Shown here one piece after another: positions 3,624-7,071 of a stretch of DNA of 7,071 bases. The notes below the pieces were generated by a model, which was not told the DNA's origin, did no database searches, and saw only the letters and a list, made by a program, of their open reading frames with translations. The position numbers and the translations under genes are program-made. Each line of letters begins with the position of its first letter. Position 1 is the stretch's first letter. Source of the DNA: Sedimentisphaerales bacterium (lineage in GTDB: Bacteria; Planctomycetota; Phycisphaerae; Sedimentisphaerales; SM23-30); NCBI GenBank assembly GCA_030640865.1, contig DAOWIP010000098.1, positions 1-7,071 of the forward strand, written 5' to 3'.

Positions 3624-6161
3624 TCAAATCTGCCCTGTGAACACTTTTACAATGTCGTTAAAGGTTACGTAGAGGAAGAAACTGCCGATCATGATAAGGC
3701 CGGCGTAAGTAACAATCTCCTGAATTTTTACGGAGACGGGCGAGCCTTTGATCTTTTCGATCAGCAGCATAACAATATATCCGCCGTCGAGGATCGGCAG
3801 CGGCAGAAAGTTAAAGACCGCTATACAGATATTGATCACAGCGAGGAAATATATGAAGTCGATAACGGATTTCTGGCTGGCGACGGTATAGCTCATTTTC
3901 AGGATACCGACCGGGCCGCTGGCTGCCTTGGCCGAGACGGAACCTTTGAACATCCCACCCAAAAACAAATATGTCTGAGCGATAAATGTATATGTCCGGT
4001 TCATGCCCAGTTGCAGGTTCTCCAGCAGGGTATCGCCTTTGTACAGCCTTTTTAGTTGTTTTAGGGGCAGCATGCCGTATTTACCCACAGCCCGGTAGTC
4101 AAATCCCAGTTGGCTGAGGACAAGCGGCTCGTATATCTTTTTCTCCGCCGTAGAGGTTTTCTGGTAACTGTTCCTGGTAAGACTGATTGTTTTTTTTGCC
4201 GGCGAGCCGTTTTCCATGCGGGCAACGACCATCTCCGCCGCCTGATTTTCGGGGTTTTTACAGTAGTCCCTTATATCGCCGGCTATGGGATTGTCGAGAT
4301 CGCCGAACCGCAGGATGATGTCGCCCTTTTTCACACCGATTTGTTGGGCCGCTTCGCCGGCTACATTGACAATTTTCAACGGCGGGTTCAGGGCCGCTAT
4401 CTGCTCGGTGGTTCTTTCATTTTCACCTGGTATCAGTTTGTCGTAGTCGCAGAAGGTCGGCTGATAAGTAAAGTCGATCCAACCGGTGTTATCGGGGACC
4501 ATAGCGGGAAGCGTTGTTTCCGGCTGATCGTCGCCGGTGGTGTAGGTTATTTCAACTTCCTGATTTTTGTGGGCGGTTAGTCCCGCGAGGATGTCCTTCC
4601 AGTCATGTACCGGTTCGCCGGCGACAGCCATAATCCTCGCGCCGCGCGGCAGCGGAAGGGCCTTGGTCTTATCAGCGAGATCACGGCAATGGGCCACGAC
4701 AGGATTTTCGAGATCACCTACCAATGATACGCCGATAACCACATTTGGCTTGGCGAATATACGCGCTAACCACGAAGCAGCGGGACGGTGAGGGGTTACT
4801 TTTAGTGTTTTTTCGACGAGTTTGTCGTTTTCCCGGCGTGCTACGACCATCTCAACAATTTGTTTTTCGTGATTCCGGCAATATTCATGCATCTCCCTGA
4901 GAATGGGATTATTCAGCGAGCCAAACCGGATAATAATATCTCCCGATTTGGCGCCGGCTTTTTTAGCCGGTGAGTCCGCGGAAAACCTACTTATCTTCAA
5001 TCGCGGGATCATGGTGAGTATTTGATCGCTCACTTTTTCCTCCGCGGGACGCACACGAAACGCGCCAAGGGTCATAAAAACCTTAAGAGTATTTTGCGAA
5101 GCCACCTGCCCGTCTTTGTCGGTGTGTTCGGTGGTAACGGTAACGACCTCCCGGCTCAATACACCGGGGGTGGGATATAGAACATTGTGCAACTGGTCGT
5201 ATCGTGTGATCGGCCGGTCGTTGACAGCGACGACTTTATCACCGGGATAAATTCCCATATCCCTGAAGTCCGCCCGGACGTCTCCCCCTATCGCGTCGAT
5301 CACCATTTCATCGGCGGGACTGATACCGAATATTCTGACGCCTGTGTTTTTTTGCCGTTCCGTTACTGGTGCGGCAGGTTCGACGTGGAAGGTTTCTACC
5401 GTGCCGTCTGGATGACGGACGGTCAGGGGGACTTTTTCTCCTTCATCGGATAAGGCAGCCGCGAGGATCAGGTTGGAAAAGTCGATTTTTTCATTGCCGT
5501 CTATGGCGATTATCTCATCACCGCCCTTTATCCCTGCCAGGGCCGCCGGCTTATCAGGTGAGACGGCGCCAACTACCGCCGGTGGAAATTGAATCCCCCT
5601 GCTGAAAACAAACAAAAAGAGGATAGTCCCACATATAAGATTCATCACAACCCCAGCCGATATGACAATCATTCGTTGCCAGATTGCCTTATTGCCGAAA
5701 GCGCGTGGGTCATCTGATGGTTTGTCCGCGGAGACATCTTCCTGGCCTAACATCTTGACAAAACCGCCCAGCGGAACGAGGCTTATTCGATATTCGGTCT
5801 TGCCTTCTTTGGCCGAGCCGGCCGGTATCACAAAACCAAGCGCGCCTTTATCGTCTTTGCCGTGGATGATTGTGGGCAACACGCTCACTTGATAACCGCC
5901 ATTGATTCTTTTTATTCCGATGATGACCGGGCCGAAACCGATGGAAAAGGCCTCGACCATAATCCCGACACTCTTTGCGGCAACGAAATGGCCCAGTTCA
6001 TGGACAAAAATAATCGCGCCGAAACCTAACAGTACCTTGCAAATGTCCCAGGCCCGCTGAGGGTCTCTAGCTACAAATACTGCCAGTGCTGCCATCAGGA
6101 CAAGAATAATTGGCACTGTTCTTTTTGAGTTTTGCTTTTTGAGTTCTACTGATTCAGTCAT
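3624..6161 (-). CDS. rseP: RseP-family site-2 intramembrane zinc protease with about five PDZ-like modules
   Basis: An 845-residue membrane protease, far longer than the roughly 450 residues usual for RseP. The zinc site HELGH is at 54-58, and the third ligand is D792 in LPLPILDGGY; LGGFVKMLGQED (131-142) and SGPVGI (748-753) are family hallmarks. Membrane helices: about 43-60 with HELGH, 164-187, 766-788 and 813-834, plus an extra hydrophobic stretch at about 15-31. Between the second and third core helices lie PDZ-like modules near 193-262, 278-365, 385-456, 472-555 and 594-662; the third and fifth are clear duplicates. A roughly 30-residue insert (about 86-120) enlarges the membrane-associated hairpin region before LGGFV. 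Such enzymes cut membrane-anchored anti-sigma factors and leftover signal peptides. ATG 6161 has AGGA 8 nt upstream. It follows dxr by 166 nt; adjacency to isoprenoid/lipid genes is common for rseP. Confidence 0.93.
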   Translation of the reverse strand: MTESVELKKQNSKRTVPIILVLMAALAVFVARDPQRAWDICKVLLGFGAIIFVHELGHFVAAKSVGIMVEAFSIGFGPVIIGIKRINGGYQVSVLPTIIHGKDDKGALGFVIPAGSAKEGKTEYRISLVPLGGFVKMLGQEDVSADKPSDDPRAFGNKAIWQRMIVISAGVVMNLICGTILFLFVFSRGIQFPPAVVGAVSPDKPAALAGIKGGDEIIAIDGNEKIDFSNLILAAALSDEGEKVPLTVRHPDGTVETFHVEPAAPVTERQKNTGVRIFGISPADEMVIDAIGGDVRADFRDMGIYPGDKVVAVNDRPITRYDQLHNVLYPTPGVLSREVVTVTTEHTDKDGQVASQNTLKVFMTLGAFRVRPAEEKVSDQILTMIPRLKISRFSADSPAKKAGAKSGDIIIRFGSLNNPILREMHEYCRNHEKQIVEMVVARRENDKLVEKTLKVTPHRPAASWLARIFAKPNVVIGVSLVGDLENPVVAHCRDLADKTKALPLPRGARIMAVAGEPVHDWKDILAGLTAHKNQEVEITYTTGDDQPETTLPAMVPDNTGWIDFTYQPTFCDYDKLIPGENERTTEQIAALNPPLKIVNVAGEAAQQIGVKKGDIILRFGDLDNPIAGDIRDYCKNPENQAAEMVVARMENGSPAKKTISLTRNSYQKTSTAEKKIYEPLVLSQLGFDYRAVGKYGMLPLKQLKRLYKGDTLLENLQLGMNRTYTFIAQTYLFLGGMFKGSVSAKAASGPVGILKMSYTVASQKSVIDFIYFLAVINICIAVFNFLPLPILDGGYIVMLLIEKIKGSPVSVKIQEIVTYAGLIMIGSFFLYVTFNDIVKVFTGQI
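4176..4418 (-). repeat. RseP internal duplication, copy B (PDZ 5, residues 582-662)
   Basis: The partner of the segment at 375-456. The preceding linker (ERTTEQIAALNPPLKI) also matches EKVSDQILTMIPRLKI, so the duplicated unit includes the linker plus PDZ. A different PDZ-like module (about 472-555) sits between the copies. Confidence 0.85.
4794..5039 (-). repeat. RseP internal duplication, copy A (PDZ 3, residues 375-456)
   Basis: It aligns with residues 582-662 with a single one-residue gap. From K405 to T456 the alignment is gap-free with, by eye, 28 of 52 identities. Shared words include GDII-RFG-L-NPI, YC-N-E-Q and EMVVAR-EN. Confidence 0.85.
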
Positions 6162-6327
6162 TCGTGTTTTCCTGTTTTATTTGTTTGTGTACGCACCGCG
6201 TATTGGAATTCCCGCGAGCGAAAGCGTAACATTACTTACCCGCATACTAACGGGAAATTTAATCGTGAGCACTATAATACAATTATTCAATCTCGTGGGA
6301 TTTTGCATGCACTATATTGAGAGACAT
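6162..6327. other. AT-rich spacer between dxr and rseP
   Basis: 166 nt with no coding frame. It contains TGCATGCA (6304-6311), GGAATTCC (6205-6212), and a TATTAT word on the minus strand near 6275 that could be a -10 element but has no matching -35 box. The rseP ribosome binding site (AGGAAAA, 6167-6173) is at its left end. A separate rseP promoter here is possible but not shown. Confidence 0.4.
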
Positions 6328-7071
6328 CTATTTTACGGTAGCTGTTGGGTTGTCGCTGGTGACAGAACGGCGTACTTCGTCGCGGGCCCATTGATCCGCC
6401 TGCATTAATTGTTCCAGGTTCGGACTTTCAATCCAGCTATGGCTGTTCAGGCAAAGTCCAGTCAGTTCGGCGATTTGCGTGAAAGCGATTTGACCTTTCC
6501 GGAAGGCCTCGACCGCGGACTCATTGGCCCCGTTGAGGACGGCACCGGCGGTACCACCGCGGCTGGCTGCCTCGAAACCCAGCCGAATCGCCGGGAAACG
6601 CTGTGGGTCCGGCGGCTCAAAATTGAGCCGGCCAAGTTCGTGAAGTTTTAGCCGGCGGGTGGGGCAGTTCAGACGATTCGGATATGTCAGGGCATATTGT
6701 ATCGGCAGTCGCATATCGGGCGGCGACATCTGGGCTATTACCGAACCGTCGCAAAACACTACAAGAGAATGAATTATGGATTCAGGATGGATCAATACCT
6801 CCATTTGTTCCGGGGCCAGGTCAAAAAGCCAGTGAGCTTCGATTATCTCCAGCGCCTTGTTCATCATCGTGGCCGAGTCGATGGTGATTTTCGGTCCCAT
6901 ATCCCAGGTAGGGTGATTCAGGGTCTCGGAGAGGCTGGCCCGGCTGATCTCGTCGTCGGTGGCGGTGCGAAACGGACCGCCGGAAGCGGTAATAATAACC
7001 TTTTCAACCTCGTTACGGCGGCCGGAGTGCATAGCCTGGAGAATGGCAGAGTGTTCGCTGTCAATCGGTAA
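6328..7071 (-). CDS. dxr: 1-deoxy-D-xylulose 5-phosphate reductoisomerase (partial, N-terminus outside the window)
   Basis: The second enzyme of the MEP pathway; it converts DXP to 2-C-methyl-D-erythritol 4-phosphate with NADPH and a divalent metal, in the cytoplasm, for isoprenoid synthesis. 247 C-terminal residues are present; the open frame runs off the right edge, and the internal Met at 7032 is not the start. The first visible residues, LPIDSEHSAILQ, hold the metal-binding Asp and Glu. ITASGGPFR, HPTWDMG, IDSATMMNKALEIIEA (catalytic Asn-Lys and the third metal-binding Glu) and LIHPESIIHSLV follow in the expected order, then the C-terminal helical domain with GAVLNGANE. About 150 residues with the NADPH-binding domain are missing compared with the usual length near 390-400. 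The stop is TAG at 6330-6328; rseP follows in the same direction. Confidence 0.97.
   Translation of the reverse strand, partial: LPIDSEHSAILQAMHSGRRNEVEKVIITASGGPFRTATDDEISRASLSETLNHPTWDMGPKITIDSATMMNKALEIIEAHWLFDLAPEQMEVLIHPESIIHSLVVFCDGSVIAQMSPPDMRLPIQYALTYPNRLNCPTRRLKLHELGRLNFEPPDPQRFPAIRLGFEAASRGGTAGAVLNGANESAVEAFRKGQIAFTQIAELTGLCLNSHSWIESPNLEQLMQADQWARDEVRRSVTSDNPTATVK

Noticed and set aside
3555..4055. Plus-strand 166-codon frame over the rseP 3' end
   Set aside because: It is antisense to conserved RseP sequence including the LDG zinc-ligand region, and begins in the TATCCGT repeats.
4110..4580. Plus-strand 156-codon frame within rseP
   Set aside because: It is an antisense shadow of the RseP PDZ region with no independent support.
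6697..7071. Plus-strand frame at the right edge
   Set aside because: It is antisense to the highly conserved catalytic region of dxr.

Overview
The window is most likely a chromosomal segment of a Gram-negative-type bacterium. Planctomycetota (Phycisphaerae-like) is my best guess, from the dxr-rseP adjacency, the unusually long multi-PDZ RseP and repeat-littered spacers; this is inference, not proof. Almost everything reads on the minus strand. Only two small genes at the left edge read on the plus strand.

From the right edge leftwards in transcription order: dxr (DXP reductoisomerase of the MEP isoprenoid pathway, N-terminus cut by the window edge) is followed after a 166-nt spacer by an 845-residue site-2 protease of the RseP family with about five PDZ-like modules, two of them an obvious internal duplication. 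After a 316-nt low-complexity spacer comes a two-gene HEPN/MNT toxin-antitoxin module: mntA (nucleotidyltransferase antitoxin), then hepT (RX4HXY RNase toxin), overlapping by 14 nt. A 159-nt spacer with short palindromes leads to a secreted clan GH-A glycoside hydrolase (GH5-like). It is closely followed (13 nt) by an M48 zinc metalloprotease with a lipoprotein signal.

Convergent to these, the left edge holds the C-terminal tail of an unidentified gene and an 84-residue two-helix membrane protein that starts with TTG six bases later.

The genes fall into separate units: housekeeping (dxr, rseP), an accessory toxin-antitoxin cassette whose surrounding spacers carry a 14-bp direct repeat, and a probable GH/M48 operon for envelope or polysaccharide functions. 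I do not see a clearly undescribed system. The most distinctive items are the expanded, internally duplicated RseP and the repeat-flanked hepT/mntA cassette.
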